From NCBI RefSeq assembly GCF_003992055.1, contig NZ_RQVD01000003.1, positions 62,001-126,000 of the forward strand: a stretch of 64,000 nt of DNA. The letters run 5' to 3'. This document shows positions 1 through 8,386 of the stretch, one piece after another; the first letter of the stretch is position 1, and every line of letters begins with the position of its first letter. A model generated the notes under the pieces. The model had not been told where the DNA came from. It did no database searches and was given only the letters and a program-made list of their open reading frames with translations. Source of the stretch: Veillonella sp. CHU740. Lineage in GTDB: Bacteria; Bacillota; Negativicutes; Veillonellales; Veillonellaceae. Made by a program: the position numbers and the translations under genes.

Positions 1-978
1 GTGCCTATTGCGAAGGTAGAAGTACTATCACCTACTGAGGCTATGGTAACTGTTGTGAAAGACGGTGGCGATGACCCGGATGTAACACATGGTACAGATA
101 TTGTGACTACGGTGACATTAAATCAGTCGGGAACGATTACCTATGAAGCAGGTTTTGGCGTAGGAACCATAACGAAACCGGGACTGGCGTTACCTGTAGG
201 AGAACCTGCTATCAATCCGGGCCCTAGAACAATGATTTCCTATGTGTTCGATGAACTAGTGCCTAAGGGTACGGGCATCCATGTGAAAGTATCCGTACCA
301 GCCGGGGAAACCTTAGCTAGAAAGACCTTGAATGGCACTCTTGGTATTGAAGGTGGTATTTCTATCATTGGCACTACAGGTATTGTAAAACCAATGAGTG
401 AAGAAGGATTCAAAAACTCCTTGGTACCTCAATTACGAGTGATGAAGGAAGCTGGTTACACCACTGCGATTTTAGTGCCTGGCCGTATTGGACAGGAAAT
501 TGCCAAAGAGCAGCTAGGTATTTCTATCAATCAAATGGCAGAAACTAGTAATTTTATCGGCTTTATGTTAGAACAATGCGTGAAGATTGGCTTCAAAAAT
601 ATTCTTATCATAGGTCATATTGGTAAAATTATTAAATTGGCTAGCGGTAGCTTTCACACGCATAACCGCATGAGTGATGGACGTATGGAAACGATCGTGG
701 CCTATGCAGCATTAGAAGGGGCCTCCCAACAGGTGTGTGAAGAATTGATGGACTGCCGCACTACAGAAGCAGCTATGCCAATTATTGAACGAGAGCATCT
801 AGAGGGTATTTATCAGCGCGTAGCGGATCGCGCATCCTTGCGCTCTATGCGCTATATTGCGCAAGATGCAAACGTTGGTATTATCATATCTACCTTAGAT
901 GGCACTATATTGGCCGTCGATGAGGTAGCGAAGAAAATAGGAGAAGAAGAATCATGGCACATACCTTGTATGTCGTAG
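1..978 (+). CDS. cbiD: Cobalt-precorrin-5B C1-methyltransferase CbiD, 5'-truncated by the window edge
   Basis: CbiD methylates C1 of cobalt-precorrin-5B in the oxygen-independent cobalamin pathway, in the cytoplasm. The reading frame is open from base 1. The GTG there is only the first in-window codon: family members carry about 40 further N-terminal residues with a glycine/alanine-rich GYTTG-type segment that is absent here, so the true start lies upstream. Visible CbiD landmarks are GLALPVGEPAINPGPR near residue 60 and the central GTTGIVKPMSEE stretch. The 3' end overlaps cbiE by 25 bases, which indicates translational coupling in the cbi operon. Identification is firm; only the 5' end is missing. 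Confidence 0.93.
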   Translation: MPIAKVEVLSPTEAMVTVVKDGGDDPDVTHGTDIVTTVTLNQSGTITYEAGFGVGTITKPGLALPVGEPAINPGPRTMISYVFDELVPKGTGIHVKVSVPAGETLARKTLNGTLGIEGGISIIGTTGIVKPMSEEGFKNSLVPQLRVMKEAGYTTAILVPGRIGQEIAKEQLGISINQMAETSNFIGFMLEQCVKIGFKNILIIGHIGKIIKLASGSFHTHNRMSDGRMETIVAYAALEGASQQVCEELMDCRTTEAAMPIIEREHLEGIYQRVADRASLRSMRYIAQDANVGIIISTLDGTILAVDEVAKKIGEEESWHIPCMS

Positions 979-1580
979 GTATTGGCCCTGGGAATCCAGA
1001 GTATGTAGTACCTAAAGGGTTACATCTTATCAAAGAGGCTAAAGTTCTTGTGGGAAGTGAGAGAGCATTAGAAGATTTTGCTCAGCATGGTCAGTTGACC
1101 TTTCCTATAGCGAAATTAGCGCCTATGGCAGAGTGGATGGGACAGCAACTACAATCCAATGACATTGTAGTCTTAGTCAGCGGTGATACGGGATATTATT
1201 CCTTATTGCCATACTTAAAAACTAAATTCCCTAACAATCCAATCGATGTGACGCCGGGCATAAGTTCCATGACATTTGCCTTTGCTAGACTTGGAGAAGT
1301 GTGGCATAATGCAGATTTAATGAGCTTTCACGGTCGTCGCCCAGAGGAAAAAGATTTGTATTATGCGGAAGGACGTAAATTAGGATTCTTAACAGATCCG
1401 GAACAGAATCCTGCCTATATTGCAAGCTATTTAATCGAAGAGCATGGTTGGCCGAAGAATACAAAAGCGGCTGCTTGCGAACGATTGAGTTATAAAGATG
1501 AGCGTATTGAACGCGGTACATTAGAAGAATTACAAGCATTGGAGGGCTTCGGTCACTCCGTGATGGTGGTATTAGGATGA
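954..1580 (+). CDS. cbiE: Cobalt-precorrin-7 C5-methyltransferase CbiE
   Basis: This SAM-dependent methylase acts at C5 late in corrin ring synthesis and works with the CbiT product encoded next. The 208-residue length is normal for stand-alone CbiE. The tetrapyrrole methylase fold is shown by the N-terminal YVVGIGPGNPEYV motif, the VLVSGDTGYYSL loop near residue 75 and the VTPGISS segment. The ATG at 954 lies inside the end of cbiD, and the stop codon overlaps the cbiT start (ATGA), so the three genes are coupled. In many bacteria CbiE and CbiT are one CobL protein; here they are separate. Confidence 0.93.
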   Translation: MAHTLYVVGIGPGNPEYVVPKGLHLIKEAKVLVGSERALEDFAQHGQLTFPIAKLAPMAEWMGQQLQSNDIVVLVSGDTGYYSLLPYLKTKFPNNPIDVTPGISSMTFAFARLGEVWHNADLMSFHGRRPEEKDLYYAEGRKLGFLTDPEQNPAYIASYLIEEHGWPKNTKAAACERLSYKDERIERGTLEELQALEGFGHSVMVVLG

Positions 1581-2158
1581 GACATTTTTTTGGAATTGAA
1601 GACGAGGAATTTATTCGTGGCGACGTGCCCATGACGAAAAAAGAAATTCGCATGGTTGTTATGAATGAAGCTCGTATTGAAGAGGATAGCGTAGTTCTTG
1701 ATGTAGGAGCTGGTACAGGTTCTATTTCTATAGAAGCTGCTTTAGGAGCTCCGAAAGGACATGTGTATGCTATTGAACGATTTGAAAAAGCGACAGATTT
1801 AATTCGCCAAAATCAAGAAAAATTTGGCGTAAAAAACTTAACAATTATTGAGGCCAAAGCCCCAGAAGGCATGGAAAATTTACCAGAATTAGATGCTGTT
1901 ATTATTGGCGGTAGCGCTGGTGGCATGGGCACCATTATGGACGAAGCGACACGCTTGTTAAAGGTGGGCGGTCGTCTTGTGGTAACAGCTGTAACTATGG
2001 AAACAGGCTATACCATTTTGAAAGAGTTAAAAGGTAGACCGTATACCTATGAAGGATTTCAAATGCAAGTGAGCCGTTTCAGAAAAGCTGGCCCATACCA
2101 TTTATTAAATCCATTGAGCCCTATTTTTATCGTAACTGCAGTGAAACAGGAGGCATAA
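1577..2158 (+). CDS. cbiT: Cobalt-precorrin-6B C15-methyltransferase (decarboxylating) CbiT
   Basis: CbiT methylates C15 and decarboxylates the C12 acetate side chain of the corrin intermediate. It is a class I Rossmann methyltransferase, unrelated in fold to CbiE. SAM motif I appears as VLDVGAGTGSISIEAA near residues 40-55, and a glycine-rich IIGGSAGGMG follows near residue 110, as in the family. The 193-residue length is typical. The ATG overlaps the cbiE stop by four bases, and only one base separates its own stop from cbiF. Confidence 0.93.
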   Translation: MRHFFGIEDEEFIRGDVPMTKKEIRMVVMNEARIEEDSVVLDVGAGTGSISIEAALGAPKGHVYAIERFEKATDLIRQNQEKFGVKNLTIIEAKAPEGMENLPELDAVIIGGSAGGMGTIMDEATRLLKVGGRLVVTAVTMETGYTILKELKGRPYTYEGFQMQVSRFRKAGPYHLLNPLSPIFIVTAVKQEA

Positions 2159-2159
2159 T

Positions 2160-2918
2160 ATGGTACAAGTACATATCGTGGGCGCAGGCCCTGGAGATCC
2201 GGAATTAATTACCCGTAAGGGATACCGATTTGTACAAGAAGCAGATGTAGTAATCTACGCTGGTTCCTTGGTGAATCCAGAGATTTTAGAAGCCTGTAAA
2301 GAAGGTTGTGAAATTCATAACTCTGCATCTATGAGCTTAGATGATGTATTAGCAGTGACAAAAGTAAGTGTGGCAGAAGGTAAAACAGTGGTGCGCTTGC
2401 ATACAGGTGACCCTGCGATTTATGGAGCCATCCAAGAGCAAATGGATGCCTTAAAAGAAATGGGCATTACTTATGATGTAACACCTGGGGTAAGCTCCTT
2501 CTTAGCAACCGCAGCAGCTTTGCAACAAGAGTATACATTGCCAAATGTAACACAAACTGTGATCATCACTCGCATGGAAGGCAGAACGCCTATGCCAGAG
2601 AAAGAGAAATTATCCATGTTGGCTAGCCATGGCGCAACAATGTGTATTTTCTTATCTGTCCAAATGATTGATAAAGTAGCGGCAGAATTAATTGAAGGTG
2701 GTTATGATAAAACAACACCTGTGGCGATCGTTGTGAAAGCATCTTGGCCAGATCAACGTATCATTCGTGGTACATTAGAAACGATTGCTGATGTGGTGGC
2801 AGAAGAAGGTGTGATCCGCCAAGCTATGATCGTAGTAAGCCGTGTATTAGATACAGATTACGAATTATCTAAACTCTATGACAAAGGCTTTGCTCATATG
2901 TATCGAGATGCTAAGTAA
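2160..2918 (+). CDS. cbiF: Cobalt-precorrin-4 C11-methyltransferase CbiF/CobM
   Basis: This SAM-dependent methylase transfers the C11 methyl group to cobalt-precorrin-4. The protein is 252 residues, normal for CbiF. Landmarks of the tetrapyrrole methylase family are VHIVGAGPGDPELIT at the N-terminus, VRLHTGDPAIYGA near residue 80 and VTPGVSSF near residue 110. The gene starts two bases after the cbiT stop, with a GGAGG ribosome binding site inside the cbiT end, and its final base overlaps the cbiG start. Confidence 0.94.
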   Translation: MVQVHIVGAGPGDPELITRKGYRFVQEADVVIYAGSLVNPEILEACKEGCEIHNSASMSLDDVLAVTKVSVAEGKTVVRLHTGDPAIYGAIQEQMDALKEMGITYDVTPGVSSFLATAAALQQEYTLPNVTQTVIITRMEGRTPMPEKEKLSMLASHGATMCIFLSVQMIDKVAAELIEGGYDKTTPVAIVVKASWPDQRIIRGTLETIADVVAEEGVIRQAMIVVSRVLDTDYELSKLYDKGFAHMYRDAK

Positions 2919-3994
2919 TGAAGATTGCTATCGTATCTGTTACAAAACGTGGGGCTAAGCTAGGCCAACAAGTACGTAGTGCCTATGTACAGGAACATGT
3001 GGTAGATTGTTATGAAAAAGAAGAGCGTGAAAGTGGTGAAACAGCCATATCCTTTTCTTCTTTGAAACCGTATATAGAACAGTTGTGGAAAGACTATGAC
3101 CGTATCTTATTCATTATGGCCACAGGCATTGTAGTGCGTATGATTGCACCTTTCATCAAGCATAAATCGGAAGATCCAGCTATCTTGGTGATGGATGAAG
3201 GTGGTCACTTTGTGATTAGTCTTTTATCTGGACATCTAGGTGGTGCTAATGAATGGACTAGTGAAGTAGCTATGATTACAGGGGCGACTCCGGTGATTAC
3301 GACAGCTACAGATGTGAATCAATTGCCAGCACCAGATGTATTGGCTCGCAAGATAGGCGCCAAGGTAGAAGATTTCTCCATGCTTATCAAGGTGAATGCA
3401 GCCATCGTCAATGGAGAATCTGTCAAATATTATTTGGATAGTACCTTGGCAGATGACTTTGAAAGTGCTGTACAAGCACATCAAGTGGACTATGCTCTCT
3501 TTCATCCAGAGGAAGTATTCCCATGGGGGAATGAGCCAAAGGTTGTGATTACAGATAGAATCATTGATTGTATAGGTGTCACACTGGTGTTACGACCAGC
3601 GACTATGACGGTAGGCATCGGATGTCGCCGTGATACACCGAAAGAATTGATACTTTCAGCGGTGGCAGAATCATTGCAAAACATAAAACGGTCCCCATTA
3701 AGTGTTAAGGGAGCTGCCTCAGTTATCGTGAAAGCTGATGAAGTAGGATTATTAGAAGCTATGGAAGCGCTCAAATGGCCTATCCAGTTTTATACACAAG
3801 AAGAAATGGCCCCTTGTATTGAAGAGGCACAAATTATTGAATCAAATTTTGTTAAACAAACCATAGGAGTAGGAAACGTATGCGAAACGACAGCACTATT
3901 ACTAGCGCAGGGGCAGGAGCTACTGCAGCACAAAACAATATTTCCGAGAACAACCGTAGCCATTGCACGGGTACATTGCAAGTTATCGGAATAG
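2918..3994 (+). CDS. cbiG: Cobalt-precorrin-5A hydrolase CbiG
   Basis: CbiG opens the delta-lactone of cobalt-precorrin-5A and releases acetaldehyde, the step that contracts the ring in the anaerobic pathway. The 358-residue protein shows the N-terminal domain (MATGIVVRMIAPFIKHK near residue 67, SGHLGGANEW near 105), the middle GIGCRRDTPKE segment near 230, and the conserved C-terminal block ending in TTVAIARV. That C-terminal block is read from the same DNA as the first 38 codons of cbiH in another frame, a 115-base overlap discussed under cbiH. Confidence 0.93.
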   Translation: MKIAIVSVTKRGAKLGQQVRSAYVQEHVVDCYEKEERESGETAISFSSLKPYIEQLWKDYDRILFIMATGIVVRMIAPFIKHKSEDPAILVMDEGGHFVISLLSGHLGGANEWTSEVAMITGATPVITTATDVNQLPAPDVLARKIGAKVEDFSMLIKVNAAIVNGESVKYYLDSTLADDFESAVQAHQVDYALFHPEEVFPWGNEPKVVITDRIIDCIGVTLVLRPATMTVGIGCRRDTPKELILSAVAESLQNIKRSPLSVKGAASVIVKADEVGLLEAMEALKWPIQFYTQEEMAPCIEEAQIIESNFVKQTIGVGNVCETTALLLAQGQELLQHKTIFPRTTVAIARVHCKLSE

Positions 3995-4704
3995 GACCTG
4001 GTAACCCAGAGTTCATGACCCCAGAAGCACGTGAAGCGATTTTACAAGCAGACCGTGTAGTAGGTTATATTACGTATTTAGATTTGATTAAAGACCTTGT
4101 AGCAGAAAAAGTTACTGTAGGAACAGGCATGATGCAAGAAGTAGATCGTTGCCAACAAGCAGTGGATTTAGCTGTAGAAGGTTATAAAGTGGTGGTGGTA
4201 TCCAGCGGTGACCCTGGTGTATACGGCATGGCTGGTCTTGTCATCGAATTGGCTAATAAAGTAGCAGAGGAGAAACGTCCTCCTGTACATATCGTTCCAG
4301 GTTTAAGTGCTGTGAACATGGCAGCAGCTGTATTGGGTGCTCCATTGATGCATGACTTCGCTGTGATCAGCTTGAGCGATTTGATGACACCATGGGATTT
4401 AATCAAAAAACGTGCCGCACTGTGTGCTGAAGGTGATATGGTTATCGCATTGTATAATCCACGCAGTAAAAAACGTGTGACTCATTTAGATGAAGTGCGT
4501 GAACTAGTATTGCAACACCGTGACCCTAAAACGCCAGTAGGCATTGTCCAAAAAGCAGGCCGTGCAGGTCAACATATCATCATTTCTGATTTAGAACATT
4601 TCCACAAAGAAGAAATCGATATGCAAACATTAGTTATCATTGGTAATAGCCAAACCTATGTGGAAAATGGTAAAATCATTACGCCGCGAGGATATAAACT
4701 GTGA
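3880..4704 (+). CDS. cbiH: Precorrin-3B C17-methyltransferase CbiH/CobJ
   Basis: CbiH performs the C17 methylation that accompanies ring contraction, acting next to CbiG in the pathway. Family motifs are VIGIGPGNPEFMTPEA, VVSSGDPGVYGM and ALYNPRSKKR. The start at 3880 is supported by an AGGAG Shine-Dalgarno sequence at about 3867-3871. It adds about 32 residues of Ser/Thr/Ala/Asn-rich sequence before the conserved core, and the added DNA is the conserved C-terminus of CbiG in another frame. An alternative TTG at 3976 would begin exactly at the core but has no visible ribosome binding site. Function is firm; the exact start is less certain. Confidence 0.92.
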   Translation: MRNDSTITSAGAGATAAQNNISENNRSHCTGTLQVIGIGPGNPEFMTPEAREAILQADRVVGYITYLDLIKDLVAEKVTVGTGMMQEVDRCQQAVDLAVEGYKVVVVSSGDPGVYGMAGLVIELANKVAEEKRPPVHIVPGLSAVNMAAAVLGAPLMHDFAVISLSDLMTPWDLIKKRAALCAEGDMVIALYNPRSKKRVTHLDEVRELVLQHRDPKTPVGIVQKAGRAGQHIIISDLEHFHKEEIDMQTLVIIGNSQTYVENGKIITPRGYKL

Positions 4705-5477
4705 TTTGGGTCATAGCAGGTACGCTAGATGGTCGTAATTTGGCGGTAGCAGTACAAGAGCATACAGGATTACCTGTATTGGTGTCTGTGGTGAGCCAAT
4801 ATGGGGCACAATTAGCATCCCATCCAGGTATTGAAGTGCATGAAGGTCGTTTGAATTTAGAGGAAATGAAAGATCTCATTCAAAATAAAGGGATTACGAT
4901 GCTCATCGATGCGAGCCATCCCTATGCAGCGATTGTGACGGCCACAGCTCGTGAGGCCGCTGCAGATATGGAGATTCCTTTCATTCGTTTTGAACGGAAA
5001 GAAGTGCCATTGCCAGAGTATGCTAAATTACATCATGTGAGCAATGAGGAAGAGGCAGCTACGTTAGCGGGTGAGCTAGGTAAGGTAGTATATCTTACAA
5101 CGGGGAGTAAGACGATGCATGTCTTTGCCAAGTCCGAAGCTTTACAAGATAAAGAAGTATGGACCCGTGTATTACCGACGGCGGAAGTGCTACAAATGAT
5201 GGAAGATTTGGGCGTATCTCCTAAGCATACAATCGCTATGCAAGGACCATTTTCTTATGACATGAATAAGGTCATGTTCCAAGATACAAAAGCAGAGGTA
5301 GTAGTGATGAAAAACTCTGGCCTTGTGGGAGGCTCAGATACAAAGTTACAAGCTGCTATCGATTTAAACGTACATGTCATCGTTATCGATCGCCCAACAC
5401 CGGCGAAAGGGGCAGTGACAATTTCAGCAGCAGAAGAATTTAAAACTCTATGGGAGGATTACGATGGATTACATTAA
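4701..5477 (+). CDS. cbiJ: Cobalt-precorrin-6A reductase CbiJ/CobK
   Basis: CbiJ reduces the macrocycle of cobalt-precorrin-6A with a nicotinamide cofactor. The 258-residue protein opens with VIAGTLDGRNLA, the nucleotide-binding start of this family, and has IDASHPYA near residue 70 and AMQGPFS near 180, both typical of CobK/CbiJ. The ATG overlaps the cbiH stop and the 3' end overlaps cbiC by 14 bases, so it is translated as part of the same polycistronic unit. Confidence 0.92.
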   Translation: MIWVIAGTLDGRNLAVAVQEHTGLPVLVSVVSQYGAQLASHPGIEVHEGRLNLEEMKDLIQNKGITMLIDASHPYAAIVTATAREAAADMEIPFIRFERKEVPLPEYAKLHHVSNEEEAATLAGELGKVVYLTTGSKTMHVFAKSEALQDKEVWTRVLPTAEVLQMMEDLGVSPKHTIAMQGPFSYDMNKVMFQDTKAEVVVMKNSGLVGGSDTKLQAAIDLNVHVIVIDRPTPAKGAVTISAAEEFKTLWEDYDGLH

Positions 5478-6129
5478 AAACCCGAAAGCAATTGAAGATA
5501 AAAGTATGGAAATTATTTACCCATATGTGAAAGACATGGGATTTACTGAGGACGAAATTCGTGTAGTATCTCGTACTATCCATGCATCTGGTGACGTAGA
5601 ATATGCGAAATTATTCCGTACTAGTGAAGGTGCAGTAGCGGCAGGTATTGCAGCTGTTAATAATGGCGCTCATGTTTACACTGACGTGGAAATGGTGCGT
5701 ACAGGTATTTCTAAACCAGCATTGAAACTTCACAACAGTGAAGCGCATTGCTTAATTCGTGACGAAAAAGTAGCTGAAATGGCAAAAGAATTAGGCGTAA
5801 CACGCTCTATTGCTGCGATGCGTACATTCGGTAAACAGTTAGAAGGCCAAATTGTGGCAATTGGTAATGCACCAACTGCTTTATACGAAGTATTGCGCCT
5901 AGCGTTAGAAGAAGGTATCCGTCCTGCTTTAATCATCGGTATTCCAGTAGGCTTCGTAGGCGCTGCAGAATCTAAAGATTATTTAGCAGAAGTATCTCCA
6001 GTTCCTTATATTACAATCCAAGGTAACAAAGGTGGTAGCTCCATTGCTGCATCCGTTGTTAACGCATTGTTCTACACAGATGTAAAACGTAACGACATGT
6101 TGTTTGTAGAAGGAAAAGAAAAGAAATAA
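5464..6129 (+). CDS. cbiC: Cobalt-precorrin-8 methylmutase CbiC/CobH
   Basis: CbiC moves a methyl group from C11 to C12 to give cobyrinate, the last step of macrocycle tailoring before amidation. The 221-residue protein shows IHASGDVEYAKLF with the catalytic-region histidine near residue 40, TDVEMVRTGI near 73, and IGIPVGFVGAAESK near 160, all diagnostic. A GGAGG ribosome binding site lies inside the end of cbiJ. The stop codon overlaps the first base of the permease gene, linking biosynthesis to transport. Confidence 0.94.
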   Translation: MDYIKNPKAIEDKSMEIIYPYVKDMGFTEDEIRVVSRTIHASGDVEYAKLFRTSEGAVAAGIAAVNNGAHVYTDVEMVRTGISKPALKLHNSEAHCLIRDEKVAEMAKELGVTRSIAAMRTFGKQLEGQIVAIGNAPTALYEVLRLALEEGIRPALIIGIPVGFVGAAESKDYLAEVSPVPYITIQGNKGGSSIAASVVNALFYTDVKRNDMLFVEGKEKK

Positions 6130-7127
6130 TGGATAGAACGAGTCAAACACGCAATGCATGGCGTATGTTTCTCGTTCTAGTGTTTGGGGCAGCAGCGATT
6201 GCTGCCCTAATCTTATCATTAGTATTCGGGTCCGCCCAGACTACATTGGCTCAAATTTGGCACACATTGTGGTCTCCCACTTTATCTGATACGAACTCAC
6301 TAGTCATATGGAACATTCGCTTACCGAGAAATATAGTAGCGGCTCTAGTAGGGTCCAATCTAGCAGTAGCAGGTGCTATCTTACAGGCTGTAATGAAAAA
6401 TCCATTAGCAGATCCGCAAATTGTAGGGGTTTCCTCAGGCGCAGGATTAGCTGGTGTTATTGTATTAATTTTATTTCCTTATCTAGAATATGCAGTACCA
6501 CTCATTGCCTTTATTGGCGCTTTGACAGCGGCTATACTTGTGTATGCCTTAGCTTGGAAACAGGGCATACGACCAAGCCGCATTATATTAGCTGGCGTAG
6601 CGGTAGCAGCATTCCTAGGGTCCATGATATCTGCCCTTCTTGTATTCTATGGAGATCGAGTGCAAGGGGCTTTATTATGGATGGTAGGCGGTCTTGCCGC
6701 TCGTAGTTGGCCACAAGTGTATGTGTTAATTCCTTATACCATAGGTGGTTTGGTATTTGCCTTCTTAGGGGCAAAACGATTGACCATACTCAGCTTAGGT
6801 GATGAAACAGCACGCAGTTTAGGATTAGCTGTAGAGAAAACAAGGTTTATGATGACAGCCGTGGCAGCATTATTAGCAGCTAGTGCTGTATCTGTGGCAG
6901 GATTGATTGGTTTTGTAGGGCTGATTATTCCTCACATTGCACGTATGATGCTAGGCACAGACTATCGCTTTCTGTTACCAGGATCTGCCTTTTTAGGAGC
7001 TTTCGTTCTTGTCATAAGTGATACTGTAGGGCGTACTATATTTAGTCCTATTGAAATTCCAGTAGGTATTATTATGGCCTTCTTTGGGGCTCCATTCTTC
7101 TTGTATTTATTGAGGAGGGATGACTAA
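6129..7127 (+). CDS. btuC: FecCD/BtuC-type ABC transporter permease
   Basis: This 332-residue polytopic inner-membrane protein belongs to the BtuC/FecCD family that imports cobalamin, haem or ferric siderophores. A first hydrophobic helix spans residues 12-32, followed by the family signature RLPRNIVAALVGSNLAVAGA and later GLIGFVGLIIPHIAR, the loop that contacts the ATPase. Its place directly after cbiC and before the ATPase gene argues for a corrinoid or cobalt-related substrate, but the sequence alone does not exclude iron chelates. A candidate binding-protein partner is encoded at 26095-27039, across the accessory island. Confidence 0.85.
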   Translation: MDRTSQTRNAWRMFLVLVFGAAAIAALILSLVFGSAQTTLAQIWHTLWSPTLSDTNSLVIWNIRLPRNIVAALVGSNLAVAGAILQAVMKNPLADPQIVGVSSGAGLAGVIVLILFPYLEYAVPLIAFIGALTAAILVYALAWKQGIRPSRIILAGVAVAAFLGSMISALLVFYGDRVQGALLWMVGGLAARSWPQVYVLIPYTIGGLVFAFLGAKRLTILSLGDETARSLGLAVEKTRFMMTAVAALLAASAVSVAGLIGFVGLIIPHIARMMLGTDYRFLLPGSAFLGAFVLVISDTVGRTIFSPIEIPVGIIMAFFGAPFFLYLLRRDD

Positions 7128-7900
7128 TGAAACCAGTAATTTCTGTGAAAGATTGTCGTGTCTCCTTTGGTGAAAAAGAAGTTTTAAAAGGTATCGAGTG
7201 GACCGTATACGAAGGTGAAATCGCTACGTTAATTGGTCCTAATGGTTGTGGTAAAAGTACTTTATTACATGCCATTACTAGTGCTATTAAAAGGACTGGA
7301 AACATCCAAATTGCTGGGAAAGAGGCAAAGGAGTATTCGAATAAAGAATTAGCTAGATATATGGCATTCTTACCACAAGTACCATCTATCCCAAAAGATA
7401 TGTTAGTAGAAGAACTCGTCAACTGTGGTCGATTCCCTTACCAATCTTGGTGGAAGCAACAAGGAGCCCATGACAAAGAAGTAGTAGATGCTGCCTTAGA
7501 GGCCACACAAGTGAGCCATTTGCGGAATCAACTAGTATCTTCCTTGTCTGGTGGTGAACGGCAACGTGTATGGATTGCCATGGCACTAGCTCAGGAGCCG
7601 CAGGTATTGATTTTAGATGAACCAACCACATATTTAGACATTAACCATCAATTGGAGATTATGGAACTATTACAGGACTTAAATCGCCGTGAAGGGTTAA
7701 CAGTTGTCATGGTTCTTCATGAATTGAATCAAGCGGCACAATATTCCCATCGGGTCGGTGTACTCTATCAAGGACAGATCTTGGCCGATGGATCACCAAA
7801 AGATGTGATGACAGAAGAATTACTAGAAAAAGTATTTGCTGTTAGAACCGATGTAGAAGTAGGGGAGTTTCCTTATATACGGATACAGGGGTTGCTGTAG
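7127..7900 (+). CDS. btuD: BtuD-type ABC transporter ATP-binding protein
   Basis: This is the ATPase subunit of the importer whose permease is encoded just upstream; stop and start overlap by one base. The 257-residue protein has Walker A LIGPNGCGKSTLL near residue 35, signature LSGGERQRVWIAMAL near 138, Walker B VLILDEPTTYLD near 160 and the H-loop VMVLHE near 190. The family covers cobalamin, haem and siderophore import; the cbi context favours corrinoids. It is the last gene before a factor-independent terminator and the start of the accessory island. Confidence 0.87.
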   Translation: MKPVISVKDCRVSFGEKEVLKGIEWTVYEGEIATLIGPNGCGKSTLLHAITSAIKRTGNIQIAGKEAKEYSNKELARYMAFLPQVPSIPKDMLVEELVNCGRFPYQSWWKQQGAHDKEVVDAALEATQVSHLRNQLVSSLSGGERQRVWIAMALAQEPQVLILDEPTTYLDINHQLEIMELLQDLNRREGLTVVMVLHELNQAAQYSHRVGVLYQGQILADGSPKDVMTEELLEKVFAVRTDVEVGEFPYIRIQGLL

Positions 7901-7943
7901 TACTTGAACAAAATTTAATAAGAAATCTATAATTCTTTATATT

Positions 7944-7979
7944 GGCATAGTCATAACCATGGGCTATGCCGATTTTTTA
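7944..7979 (+). terminator. Rho-independent terminator of the cbi-btuCD operon
   Basis: A GGCATAG/CTATGCC stem encloses a 12-13 base loop that can itself pair, and is followed by a T-rich run (GATTTTTTAT). It lies 44 bases after the btuD stop and marks the boundary between the operon and the AT-rich island. Confidence 0.8.
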
Positions 7980-8386
7980 TGACTTGGGAGATGTACTTAG
8001 TTCGTGGGAGTTTGCTAGTACGACTGGATGATAAATAGTATATAAAACGATAATTGTATGATACAATAACGTTATATAATGAGTAAAAAACGACAGATAA
8101 TATTGTAGCGATTTCAAAGAAAAATAAAGAATGTGTAATTTAGTTATACGAAAATATCGTACAACTGAAATTAGGATTATCAGATGGTAAAAATATAATA
8201 TAAACATATTTACACAAAATATTTTACACTGTCCAGACACTAACGTATTTTACTTAGATTATACCGTTCTTTATACAGCTAAGGTTCTAGCAAATTTTGA
8301 AATCAAAAAATGAATGGATAGTGTGCGGTTTAGAGAAGTTATCACAAAAATAAATGTTGTAAATAGTACATCAATATAAAGTAGGA
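7980..8386. other. Gene-free decayed left end of the accessory island, with a BRO-N-like fragment
   Basis: This AT-rich stretch has no credible complete gene. Bases 8144-8200 can be read in the plus frame as LYENIVQLKLGLSDGK. That resembles the middle of the Bro-N/DinD phage antirepressor domain and matches a longer copy at 16158-16260. Both copies contain the palindrome GTACGA-AAATA-TCGTAC or a near form of it. The rest carries no recognisable feature. Confidence 0.5.
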
